Assembly (NCBI GenBank): GCA_017304655.1
Contig: JAFKLY010000007.1
Span: 62,001 to 126,000 of the forward strand
Length of the DNA stretch: 64,000 nucleotides
DNA from: Sphingomonas sp.
Lineage (GTDB): Bacteria > Pseudomonadota > Alphaproteobacteria > Sphingomonadales > Sphingomonadaceae
Direction: 5' to 3'
Shown: positions 39,105-47,097 of the stretch, piece after piece
Layout: each line of letters starts with the position of its first letter
Numbering within the stretch: the first letter of the stretch is position 1
Program-made: the position numbers and the translations under genes
The notes under the pieces: generated by a model
Databases searched by the model: none
Told to the model about the DNA's origin: nothing
Seen by the model: the letters and a program-made list of their open reading frames with translations, nothing else

Positions 39105-39772
39105 GCCTTGCCCGCCAGTGCGTCCGCCGCGTCGTCGCCCGGAGTGTCATCGATATCCTCGGCGAAATCTCCCCCGAAACCACCTCCTTCTGCCTCGATG
39201 CGCGGCATAGCGCCGTCAGCTTCGTCGCCGCCCGCCCCGGCCCCGGCTTGTTCGCTCGCCAGCAACCGCGCCCGGACTTCCGCCAGATGCGCCCGTGCCC
39301 GCTCCAGCGCGCTCTGCGTGACCGGCGCGCCGGCTGCCTCTTCCCGCGCGAGCCGGAAGGCCGCCACTTCTTCGCGATGGGCCGCCAGCACGCGCACGGC
39401 CACGCCGATGTCTCGGTCGCGCACGGTCTTCTCATATTTCAGCGTCCGTTCCTCGCCCACCCGCATGGTCTCGACGCGCTCCCGCCCATGGATGATCTCG
39501 CGCAGAAGGGCGAATTGCGCCTCGCAAAAGCCGGCTTCCAGCGCCTCCGCCCACGCCGCCGCGAAGGTGGGATCGCGCCGCTTGAGATTATAGGCCGCCG
39601 CGAGCGACACGCCGGCGTCCCGCGCCGATTGGCTGACATTCGCCGTTTCCGTGAGCACCATCAGGAAATGCTGCCGGCGCTTGTGCGTCCAGCGGGCAAG
39701 CGGTTTACGCGCAGGCGCCGTGCAAACGACGGTACGGCCGGCGGGCCGCGCCGGATCAGTCTGGTCTGTCAT
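39101..39772 (-). CDS. GTA small terminase-like protein (g1)
   Basis: 223 residues. Helix-turn-helix-like segment TANVSQSARDAGVSLAAAYNLKRRDPTF (about 41-69), then EAQFALLREIIHGRERVE and a long Ala/Glu-rich coiled coil and acidic tail. Position immediately before the large terminase and this organisation fit the GTA g1 protein. It opens the remnant cluster; an A+T-rich gap of about 150 bases upstream is the likely promoter region. Confidence 0.78.
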   Translation of the reverse strand: MTDQTDPARPAGRTVVCTAPARKPLARWTHKRRQHFLMVLTETANVSQSARDAGVSLAAAYNLKRRDPTFAAAWAEALEAGFCEAQFALLREIIHGRERVETMRVGEERTLKYEKTVRDRDIGVAVRVLAAHREEVAAFRLAREEAAGAPVTQSALERARAHLAEVRARLLASEQAGAGAGGDEADGAMPRIEAEGGGFGGDFAEDIDDTPGDDAADALAGKA

Positions 39773-39929
39773 GTCCTGAAAATCCCTATCGCGCCCGGAA
39801 GCGGTCAGCCCCGTGCGCTTGAAAGACTCAAATTGCGATGATGCCCTTTTATAACCAGATAGCGTCGCGATATCAAGGATATTTTGCCAAATAGGTTAAA
39901 TAGCGTTCTCGGCGCTTCGGCCTGCCGCC

Positions 39930-40625
39930 TCACCGCTTGCGATAGCGGAAGTACCACACCTCGTGCCCCTTGCGGCGGGCCTTCGCTTCATAGCGGGTTT
40001 CCGGCCAGCCGCCGGGGCGCTTGAGGAAATCCTGCGGCGTCTCACACAGCCAGTCGAAGTCGGTGCGTTCGCGCATCACCATCAGTGCCCAGCGCAGATA
40101 GACCGGATGATCGGTGCCGAAGCGGAATTCGCCGCCGGGCCTCAGCTTGGCGGCAATCATGTCCACCGGCCCCTTGTTCATCATCCGCCGCTTGGCGTGG
40201 CGCGCCTTGGGCCATGGGTCCGGGTGGAGCAGATAGACGAAGCTCAGTGCGCCATCGGGTATGCGCGCGAGCACTTCCAGCGCATTGCCCATGTGCAGGC
40301 GCACATTGGTCAGATGCTGGTCGCGAATATGCCCCAACGCTCCAACCACCCCGTTGAGGAACGGCTCGCAGCCGATAAAACCATGATCGGGCAGCATGTC
40401 CGCCCGATAGGCGAGATGCTCGCCCGAGCCGAAGCCGATCTCGAAATGCAGCGGCATGTCCTGGCCGAAGAGGCGCGATGCCGTGATCTCACCTTCCTCC
40501 GGCACGCTGATCGCGGGCAGGAGCTGGTCGACCAGTGCTTGCTGGCCTTGCCGCAGCTTGTGGCCGGATTGGCGGCCATAAAGCCGGTTGAGCGTGGTGG
40601 GGTCGCCGGATTTGAACGCTGTCAT
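39930..40625 (-). CDS. trmB: tRNA (guanine-N7-)-methyltransferase
   Basis: 231 residues from the ATG at 40625 (MTAFKSGDPTTLNRLYGRQSG). SAM-binding FEIGFGSGEHL, then FIGCEPFLNGV, and the family motif LLHPDPWPKARHAKRR. It methylates G46 of tRNAs at N7. An in-frame ATG 13 codons upstream is less likely because the family start is MTA/MS-type. In related genomes trmB often lies next to metK; here two small exported-protein genes separate them. Confidence 0.95.
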   Translation of the reverse strand: MTAFKSGDPTTLNRLYGRQSGHKLRQGQQALVDQLLPAISVPEEGEITASRLFGQDMPLHFEIGFGSGEHLAYRADMLPDHGFIGCEPFLNGVVGALGHIRDQHLTNVRLHMGNALEVLARIPDGALSFVYLLHPDPWPKARHAKRRMMNKGPVDMIAAKLRPGGEFRFGTDHPVYLRWALMVMRERTDFDWLCETPQDFLKRPGGWPETRYEAKARRKGHEVWYFRYRKR

Positions 40626-40729
40626 GATGGCCCAGCGCATAAGCAGGGTAGCCCGAACAGGCAAGCGGCGGACAAGCCTGGCCTGTCCGCCGCCGCCTTT
40701 AACCGGCCTTCAAGGGAGGGGGGCGCCGG

Positions 40730-40921
40730 TTATTTCTTGGAGCAGGAAATGAACTTGCCCTTGACGTCCTTGCACGGCGCTTTCTTCACGGCCGTGGCGG
40801 GCTTCTCCGGGCATTTGATGAACTTGCCATGCGCGTCCCGGCAAGCGGCGGCCTGAGCGGCGCCGTTGCCGGCCGCAACCAGGGACAAAGCAAGCAGTAC
40901 AGCTGCGAGGGTCCTGGACAT
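40730..40921 (-). CDS. Small secreted protein with duplicated C-x-D-x-x-G-K-F-I-x-C motif
   Basis: 63 residues. Signal peptide 1-25 (AQAA end). The mature part is two copies of a C-(R/K)-D-(A/V)-x-G-K-F-I-(K/S)-C unit separated by a Lys/Pro-rich spacer, with one cysteine pair per unit. It resembles PsiF-like small periplasmic proteins in layout only. Predicted periplasmic with disulphides; role unknown. A short hairpin (40701-40731) overlaps its stop. Confidence 0.7.
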   Translation of the reverse strand: MSRTLAAVLLALSLVAAGNGAAQAAACRDAHGKFIKCPEKPATAVKKAPCKDVKGKFISCSKK

Positions 40922-41096
40922 GGGGGCATCCTTCCAGTGCTTGTTTGGTTGCCGGCCCGGACGGGGGGCGCCGGTACCGGCAGCTCCCTCTTAGGCCCGA
41001 ACGCCCGTCCCGCCGAGTTAACAATTGGTCATGGAGCGTCCACGCGCCGGGTGAGTAAAAAGCACCCTTCCTCGGGCGGGAAAATGCCCCTCGCGC

Positions 41097-42062
41097 TCAG
41101 GGCCGCGGCGGCGAACAGGGCTTGCCTTCATAGGCGAAGCGATGGCGCACATAGGCCTTGCCGTTCCAGCGGACCACGGGGAAGCAGAAGCCCGGCCCGC
41201 CGATCGAAATGTCCGGCCAGCCACCCACGCCTTTGGTCGTCAGAAACTCCGCAATGCCCACTTCATTATAAAGAAGTTTCCAGGTGCCGTCCGCCTGCTG
41301 GCTGACGAGCCAGAAGGCATTTTCCGTCTGGCCATAGCAGAACAGGCCGCTTTCGGTGATGACCGCCTCGGGCCGGCCGTCGCCGTTCAGGTCCTTGCGC
41401 TGGTCAATCCGTCCGGCATCATAGAGCGCGCCGGCGCTGGGATCGTCGCAGCCGCTTTCCCAGCCGCGCCGGGTCTGCTTGAAGCCGGCGGCGCGGAAGA
41501 TTGCGGCATCGCCGCCGCCGCCCGCAGCGCTTGCAGCCGGCGCCGTCGCGGGCTTTGCCGCCGGCGCGGAGGGCGTCGCAGGTCTGGCTGCCGCCGGTCC
41601 TGCCCCGCCTGCACCCGCTGCCCGCGCCTCGGCATAGGTCGTGCCATTATAGTGGAGCCGCGTCGTCTTGCCGGCGCTGGTCGCATTCAGCACGAACCAG
41701 CCATTGGCCATGGTGCCCGCCGCCGCCACTGCGCCCGGCCCATCCAGCACGCGCCGCCAGCTTCCGCCAGCATCCTGCGTGGCAACCGCATACCAGCGGC
41801 CATCGGGCTGGTAACAGGGGCCGGCGTCGATGAAGAGCGCTTCCTTGCGCCCGTCGCCATTCATGTCGACGAAGGTGATGCGCGGATTGGCCGGGCGACC
41901 GCAGCGATTGGTCGGGCTCTTGCCATCGGCGCTGATCGGGAAGCCGCCGGCGGCATAGAGGAGTTTCGCCTGCGCAGCTGTCATGCGCGGAGTCTGAGCC
42001 GGGGCCGAGACCGCGAGACCAGCGAACGAAAGGCAGATGAGTCGGACGATCAGCTTGGTCAT
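41097..42062 (-). CDS. Periplasmic protein with two FG-GAP/EF-hand-like repeats
   Basis: 321 residues from the ATG at 42062, which gives a good signal peptide (LICLSFAGLAVSAPAQT). The two halves are homologous: each has a Cys-rich N-terminal part and a D-(M/L)-N-G-D-G-R-(K/P)-E-A calcium-loop-like motif, followed by W-Y/W-L beta strands. An Ala/Pro-rich linker joins them (about 165-205). Function unknown. Even number of Cys suggests disulphides. Confidence 0.75.
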   Translation of the reverse strand: MTKLIVRLICLSFAGLAVSAPAQTPRMTAAQAKLLYAAGGFPISADGKSPTNRCGRPANPRITFVDMNGDGRKEALFIDAGPCYQPDGRWYAVATQDAGGSWRRVLDGPGAVAAAGTMANGWFVLNATSAGKTTRLHYNGTTYAEARAAGAGGAGPAAARPATPSAPAAKPATAPAASAAGGGGDAAIFRAAGFKQTRRGWESGCDDPSAGALYDAGRIDQRKDLNGDGRPEAVITESGLFCYGQTENAFWLVSQQADGTWKLLYNEVGIAEFLTTKGVGGWPDISIGGPGFCFPVVRWNGKAYVRHRFAYEGKPCSPPRP

Positions 42063-42150
42063 GCGCACCCCCACAGGTCGCAGACTAACCCGAAATGGCT
42101 GCCCGGCCAATGACGTGTCGCATGGGCGGGCGGGGCGACCGGCCGAACCC

Positions 42151-42183
42151 GACAAAAAAGGGGCGCGCCAACCGGCACGCCCC
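42151..42183 (-). terminator. Rho-independent terminator of metK
   Basis: GGGGCGCGCC (42160-42169) pairs with GGCACGCCCC (42174-42183) with one mismatch and has a six-base A run (T run on the minus strand) on its left, 27 bases past the metK stop. Confidence 0.88.
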
Positions 42184-42209
42184 TCGTCATTGCGTCATGT
42201 GCGCCCGGA

Positions 42210-43418
42210 TCAGGCCAGCGCGGCCTTGAGGTCGTCGACGAGATCGGTGCGTTCCCAGGGGAAGCTGTCGCCCTCGGGCTTGCGGCCGAAGTGGCCGTAA
42301 GCGGCGGTCTTGCGGTAGATCGGCTTGTTGAGGCCGAGGTGGGTGCGGATGCCGCGCGGGGTCAGGCCGCCCAGCTTGCCGATCGACTGGATCGCCGCCT
42401 CGATCCTGTCGTCGCCCACCGTGCCGGTGCCGTGCGTGTCGACATAGAGCGAGAGCGGCTTGGAGACGCCGATCGCATAAGCCAGCTGGATCGTGCAGCG
42501 CTTGGCCAGGCCCGCCGCCACGATGTTCTTGGCGAGGTAGCGCGTGATGTAGGCCGCCGAACGGTCGACCTTGGTCGGGTCCTTGCCCGAGAAGGCGCCG
42601 CCGCCATGGGGCGCCGCGCCGCCATAGGTGTCGACGATGATCTTGCGGCCGGTGAGGCCGGCGTCGCCGTCCGGCCCGCCGATCTCGAAGCTGCCGGTCG
42701 GGTTGATGTGATACTCGGTCGCGTCGCTCAGCAGCGCCGCCGGCAGGATGTCCGCCACCACGCCCTTCACATAGGCGTGGAGCTGCGCTTCCTTCTCGCC
42801 CGCGTCATAGCCCGGCGCATGCTGGGTGGAGACCACGATCGCGGTCGCTGCCACCGGCGTGCCGTTCTCGAAGCGCAGCGTGACCTGGCTCTTGGCGTCC
42901 GGCTCCAGGAAGGGCGCCGCGCCCGAATGGCGATCGGCGGCCATGCGCTCCAGGATCTTGTGGCTATAGTCCAGTGTCGCCGGCATCAGGTCCGGCGTCT
43001 CGTCGCAGGCGAAACCGAACATGATGCCCTGGTCGCCGGCGCCTTCATCCTTGTTGCCGCTCGCGTCCACGCCCTGCGCGATGTGCGCGCTCTGGCCGTG
43101 CAGATGGTTCTCGAAGGTCAGCGTCTGCCAGTGGAAGCCGTCCTGCTCGTAGCCGATGTCCTTGACGGTGTTGCGGACCGCAGCCTCGATCTCGTCGAGC
43201 GCGCCGGGCGCCCACTGGCCGTTCTCATACACGCCCTTGCAGCGGATCTCGCCCGCCAGCACCACCAGCTGCGTCGTCGTCAGCGTCTCGCAGGCAATGC
43301 GCGCCTCGGGATCCTTGGACAGAAACAGATCGACGATCGTGTCGCTGATCTGATCCGACACCTTGTCGGGATGTCCCTCCGACACACTCTCGGACGTGAA
43401 TAAATAACTGCTGCGCAT
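42210..43418 (-). CDS. metK: S-adenosylmethionine synthase
   Basis: 402 residues from the ATG at 43418 ([19 protein letters not shown]). Conserved elements: [24 protein letters not shown], the P-loop-like [16 protein letters not shown] and the C-terminal AYGHFGR. Makes SAM from methionine and ATP. The open frame upstream is discarded. A methyltransferase gene ends 52 bases before it on the same strand, so the two may be co-transcribed; no SAM riboswitch is visible in that gap. Confidence 0.97.
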   Translation of the reverse strand: MRSSYLFTSESVSEGHPDKVSDQISDTIVDLFLSKDPEARIACETLTTTQLVVLAGEIRCKGVYENGQWAPGALDEIEAAVRNTVKDIGYEQDGFHWQTLTFENHLHGQSAHIAQGVDASGNKDEGAGDQGIMFGFACDETPDLMPATLDYSHKILERMAADRHSGAAPFLEPDAKSQVTLRFENGTPVAATAIVVSTQHAPGYDAGEKEAQLHAYVKGVVADILPAALLSDATEYHINPTGSFEIGGPDGDAGLTGRKIIVDTYGGAAPHGGGAFSGKDPTKVDRSAAYITRYLAKNIVAAGLAKRCTIQLAYAIGVSKPLSLYVDTHGTGTVGDDRIEAAIQSIGKLGGLTPRGIRTHLGLNKPIYRKTAAYGHFGRKPEGDSFPWERTDLVDDLKAALA

Positions 43419-43470
43419 GATATGTCCTTCTCGATGAATGGGGATGCGGTCTGGAAATCCCGGGCAGCGC

Positions 43471-44661
43471 CTAGCGCGTGCGCTCGATGATGTAGCTCTC
43501 GTCGTTGAACCAGAGCTCGCCATTCTTGCGCAGCACCGCGCGGGTGGCGTCGAGATAGTCGCTGCTGCTCATTGCCTGGGCGAGCCGCTCGTCGTCGATC
43601 TGGGCGACATAGGTCGCGGCATTCCAGGCCGCGAGCAGTGTCGACGTGCCGATGGAGGCACTCTCGCTGTCGATCTCGTCCGGCAGCGTATGCATCTCGT
43701 AGCGGAAGATCGCCTCGCGATTGGGGAGAGGATCGAAGCGGAACCGCCCGGCCTCTGGCCCCAGCGCGGCTTTCGTGGCGTCCAGCAATTCGCGACGAGA
43801 GGTCGTGAACGGGTCTTCGCCCGGCCAGATCTTCTGCACGATCTCGATCCCCGGATCGTTTCCCGCCGAATGGATGCCGAGCAATCGGCCGCCGGGGCCG
43901 AGCGCCCGCGCCAGCGGGGCCAGCACACGACCGGCCTTGAAGCTGGTCGGTGCCCGCAGGCGGAAAGGCTGGCTGGCGAGGATCAGATCATAGTCTGCCT
44001 GCGGCTCGCCTTTGCGTGGGATCACCTGATCAAGCAGGAAGCGGCAATCCTCGCGGTAGAGAATGACGGTTGCCGGCGTTTCTGGGATCATGCTCCCGGT
44101 CTTCTCGCTCACCTTCGTGCGCCAATGTTCCGCGAGGAACGGCTGCAAGTCGAGAATCTGGCGCTCGAAATCGGCGGTCGTCGAGCCTTTGAGCGCGACT
44201 TCCCGCCAGACCATGGTCTTCGCCGCCTCCGGCCGGGACGGATGGAGCCGGGGCGCGTCGGCATAGGATATGTTCGTGAAGGCGAACACCATCTCGGGAT
44301 GTTCGAGAAACCGGTCGGGCATCTTGTCGAGCGTGAGCCGCACATCCTCCAGGCTGATCTCCTTGCCGGCGATCAAGAAAGGGAAGCGCTCGAACTTGCG
44401 GTGCATGGCGCGCAGCACGCGGGCAAGCACCGTGCCGTCTCCCATGCCGGCATCGAAGAAGCGCACGGCCGGCGGGCGCGGGGTCAGCGCATTGATTTCC
44501 TTCTGCACGCGCTCCGAGACGATCCATTTCTCCGAGCAGGTGTTGACGAACATCAGATATTTCTGACGATTGTCGTAGAAGCGGAAGTTCTTCTCCGCAT
44601 CTTCCTTCTGCCCAGCCGGGGGGACGACGCTCCTCGCAACAGTCTCATTGCTGGCAGCCAT
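43471..44661 (-). CDS. SAM-dependent methyltransferase
   Basis: 396 residues with a class I Rossmann SAM site [16 protein letters not shown] (about 69-84), followed by [11 protein letters not shown]. The middle contains [20 protein letters not shown] and the [14 protein letters not shown] strand typical of post-SAM beta-5 regions. The substrate is not evident. Directly upstream of metK on the same strand, which would couple cofactor supply to its use. Confidence 0.85.
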   Translation of the reverse strand: MAASNETVARSVVPPAGQKEDAEKNFRFYDNRQKYLMFVNTCSEKWIVSERVQKEINALTPRPPAVRFFDAGMGDGTVLARVLRAMHRKFERFPFLIAGKEISLEDVRLTLDKMPDRFLEHPEMVFAFTNISYADAPRLHPSRPEAAKTMVWREVALKGSTTADFERQILDLQPFLAEHWRTKVSEKTGSMIPETPATVILYREDCRFLLDQVIPRKGEPQADYDLILASQPFRLRAPTSFKAGRVLAPLARALGPGGRLLGIHSAGNDPGIEIVQKIWPGEDPFTTSRRELLDATKAALGPEAGRFRFDPLPNREAIFRYEMHTLPDEIDSESASIGTSTLLAAWNAATYVAQIDDERLAQAMSSSDYLDATRAVLRKNGELWFNDESYIIERTR

Positions 44662-45060
44662 GCCTTGTGCTCCTCATCCTCGGGCTGGCCACAAATAGCA
44701 GGTCCAGCGTTTCGGGAGAGCAACTGGGCCTCAGCCCGGCGATCGTAAACCACATTCGGTCCCACCGGCTTTGCGTGGGCAACGGCCCATAGCGGCGGAT
44801 GGTGCCAGATCACCGACGCCGCACGAAGATTCGCGAGGTTCGGTTTCTGTCCTCAACCTGTTATCATATGGTTTCTTCCCAAATCCTCCGCTGCGCGCCT
44901 CGTGCGGCTCTGGGATGAGCGTCCAATGTTCAAAAGTGAGCATTTCTGCGCCTCTGGATGGCCACAACCGGTGTAAAACTGTGTAACCAGATGACCAATA
45001 ACATGACGTCAGGTCCGTTCCTGCCTACAGGGGTAGGACGGGTAGGACGTTAGGAACGGC
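44662..45060. other. Divergent intergenic region upstream of the response regulator
   Basis: About 400 bases without a gene, separating the methyltransferase (leftward) from the sensor operon (rightward). It contains two tandem direct repeats (GTGTAA at 44971-44976 and 44981-44986; GGTAGGACG at 45032-45040 and 45041-45049), both in the likely control region of the operon. Confidence 0.55.
44971..44986 (+). promoter_or_regulatory. Possible OmpR-family binding site (tandem GTGTAA)
   Basis: Two GTGTAA half-sites with a 10-base period, 75 bases upstream of the OmpR-type regulator gene. Tandem direct repeats at one helical turn are the usual binding pattern for winged-helix response regulators, so autoregulation is plausible. 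Confidence 0.35.
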
Positions 45061-45747
45061 ATGATGCGTATCGCGATTGTGGACGATGACGAGGCTTCGA
45101 TCGACTTCGTTTCGCAGGTGCTGTCCGAAAGAGACCATGTCTGCGTGCCCTTTCTCCGAAGCCGCGACCTGCCGCTGGCGCTCCAGCGCGATACCTATGA
45201 TCTGCTGATCCTGGACTGGAACATGCCCGATCTTTCCGGGATCGAGATTGTTGCCTGGGCGCGCGCACATCTGCCGACGTGCCCGCCGGTGATCATGCTC
45301 ACCAGCCGATCCGACAAGGAGGATATCGCCGCGGCGCTCAACGCCGGAGCGGACGATTTCATCGTGAAGCCGGAATCCGCGGTGGTCATCGCCGCACGCG
45401 TCGAGGCAGTTCTGCGCCGCACCACCGTTCAGCCCGCCGACGACCGGATCGAGACTTATGGTCCCTATGTGTTTGACCGGCTCAACGAAGCGGTTACTCT
45501 GAATGACGAACCCGTCGTGCTGACGTCCAAGGAGTTCGCGCTTGCCCGGTTGTTCTTCGCCAATCTGCACAAGCCGCTGTCCCGGCGCTATCTGATGGAG
45601 ACGGTGTGGAAATCGGTCGCCGACCTGTCGACCCGCACGCTGGACATGCATGTGTCGCGCATCCGCGCCAAGCTGAACCTGCGCTCGGACAATGGCTATC
45701 ACCTGCAGACGGTGTTCGGGTACGGCTACCGGCTCGAAAGCTTCTGA
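45061..45747 (+). CDS. OmpR/PhoB-type response regulator
   Basis: 228 residues. Receiver domain (1-118): acidic pocket VDDDEA, phosphoacceptor Asp in LILDWNMPD, and lysine in IVKPES. C-terminal winged helix (about 130-228) with LTSKEFALARLFF and STRTLDMHVSRIRAKL. Two adjacent ATGs (45061, 45064) could start it. Its stop overlaps the next start (TGATG). Likely partner of the CHASE2 kinase two genes downstream. Confidence 0.93.
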   Translation: MMRIAIVDDDEASIDFVSQVLSERDHVCVPFLRSRDLPLALQRDTYDLLILDWNMPDLSGIEIVAWARAHLPTCPPVIMLTSRSDKEDIAAALNAGADDFIVKPESAVVIAARVEAVLRRTTVQPADDRIETYGPYVFDRLNEAVTLNDEPVVLTSKEFALARLFFANLHKPLSRRYLMETVWKSVADLSTRTLDMHVSRIRAKLNLRSDNGYHLQTVFGYGYRLESF

Positions 45748-47093
45748 TGGCGGAACGGCGATCGGTGCGGTGGGCTGCGTTGCCCCTTTGTCTGTCTGCC
45801 GTGTTGCCGTCGTCTGGCGCTTCGGCGCAGCTTGCAAAGCCCCTTGCCCGGCTCGATCCGCGCGGCGAGACGGTGATCTACACCTTCCGCCGGGGTGACA
45901 CGCTCTATGCCTTGTCTGAAAAATACTTCACGCACCGGAGCGATTACCGGGCCGTCCAGCGGCTGAACCGGATCGCTCAGCCGCGTCGCATTCCGATCGG
46001 CAAGGTCATTCACATTCCGACCGGGTTTTTGCGGGCGCAAACGCAGAGCGCCCGGCTCATCTCGGCGCGGGGTATCGTGTCAGTCCGTCATGCAGGGCAG
46101 GAGTTGACCGTGACCCCCGGCATGGCGCTTGAGATCGGCACCAGCGTCGAAACCGGTACCAATGGCCTGCTGACGATCGAGCTGCCCAATGGATCGCGCA
46201 CCACGCTGCCCACGCGCAGCCGCCTTCTCATCCGGCAGTTGCGCCGGTTCGAGCTGGGGGGTGCGATTGATTATGATCTGGAGGTCGGGGCGGGCAAGGC
46301 GGAGACGGAAGCGACGCCCACCGGCGGCAGGGGCAATTTCCGCGTGCGCACGCCGCGCGCCGTCTCGGCCGTGCGCGGCACGCGTTTCCGCGTTGGCTAT
46401 GATGCCGATAACCGCAGCAGTGCGGAAGTTCTGGAAGGGGTGGTGGCAGTGGCGGCCGGCAAGGCGCCGGCTGGCGAGGTCTCGCAGGGCTTCGGCGCCT
46501 GGATCGGACGCGATGGCAAGATCACCGGCGAGACGCTGCTCGCGCCGGTCGAGTTGGTCGATCCCGGCAAGGTGCAGATCGAGCCGCAGGTCGAGCTGCA
46601 GTTCGCCATCGCGCCCGGCGTGTCCGCCTATCATGTCCAGATCGGCAAGGATGCCGGCTTTGTGGACGTCGTCGCCGACCAGACGGGCGACCAGCCGCTC
46701 GCGAACTTTGCCGATATTCCCAACGGCAACTGGTTCGTCCGCGCGACCGGCCTTTCCACCACGGGTATGGAAGGCCTCTACCAGACTTATGCCATGAAGC
46801 GTCGCCTTACGGGGCTCAGTGCGTCTGCCGACGGCGATTTCTCCGCGATGCGTTTCCGCTGGAGCGGGGCTGGCGAGGGGCTGCGCGTCTATCGCTTCCA
46901 GATGACGCGCGAGGACAAGGGGGCCCTGCCGATCATCGACGAGGGGGGACTTGGGCCGGAAGGGCTGGAGCTGCGCAATCTGGAGCCGGGGGCCTATTAC
47001 TGGCGTGTCGGTGTCCGTCAGTTCTCTGATGGCGAGATGACCGAGAAGTGGCTTCCCTTTGAAAAGCTGATCATCGCGCCGCAGGGGCGCTGA
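45747..47093 (+). CDS. LysM plus FecR domain periplasmic protein
   Basis: 448 residues from the ATG at 45747. Signal peptide (1-28), LysM domain (about 43-92: YTFRRGDTLYALSEKY ... IPIGKVIHIP) for peptidoglycan contact, FecR domain (about 110-250: GIVSVRHAGQELTVTPG, GTNGLLTIELPNGS, AVSAVRGTRFRVG), then a fibronectin-like C-terminus. Sits between a response regulator and a CHASE2 kinase, overlapping the first and four bases from the second, so probably a periplasmic sensor or scaffold for that kinase. Confidence 0.92.
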   Translation: MAERRSVRWAALPLCLSAVLPSSGASAQLAKPLARLDPRGETVIYTFRRGDTLYALSEKYFTHRSDYRAVQRLNRIAQPRRIPIGKVIHIPTGFLRAQTQSARLISARGIVSVRHAGQELTVTPGMALEIGTSVETGTNGLLTIELPNGSRTTLPTRSRLLIRQLRRFELGGAIDYDLEVGAGKAETEATPTGGRGNFRVRTPRAVSAVRGTRFRVGYDADNRSSAEVLEGVVAVAAGKAPAGEVSQGFGAWIGRDGKITGETLLAPVELVDPGKVQIEPQVELQFAIAPGVSAYHVQIGKDAGFVDVVADQTGDQPLANFADIPNGNWFVRATGLSTTGMEGLYQTYAMKRRLTGLSASADGDFSAMRFRWSGAGEGLRVYRFQMTREDKGALPIIDEGGLGPEGLELRNLEPGAYYWRVGVRQFSDGEMTEKWLPFEKLIIAPQGR

Positions 47094-47097
47094 AGGC

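Larger units (their letters stand above)
34393..39772 (-). mobile_element. Degenerate gene transfer agent (GTA) remnant
   Basis: Gene order on the minus strand is that of an RcGTA-type head cluster with pieces missing: small terminase (g1), large terminase (g2), a LuxR-type regulator not normally found here, the N-terminal part of the portal (g3), a frameshifted head-tail connector (g6) joined to the 3' end of the host-specificity/tail-hub gene (g15), and a DUF2793 gene. Protease, major capsid, tail tube, tape measure and most of the tail-tip genes are absent. Particle production from this locus is therefore impossible. Confidence 0.82.

Noticed and set aside
34393..39772. Active prophage
   Set aside because: No integrase, repressor, lysis, capsid or attachment sites; the gene content and order are GTA-like and several genes are broken.
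43419..43470. SAM riboswitch before metK
   Set aside because: The gap to the upstream methyltransferase gene is only 52 bases, with no pseudoknot-type fold visible.
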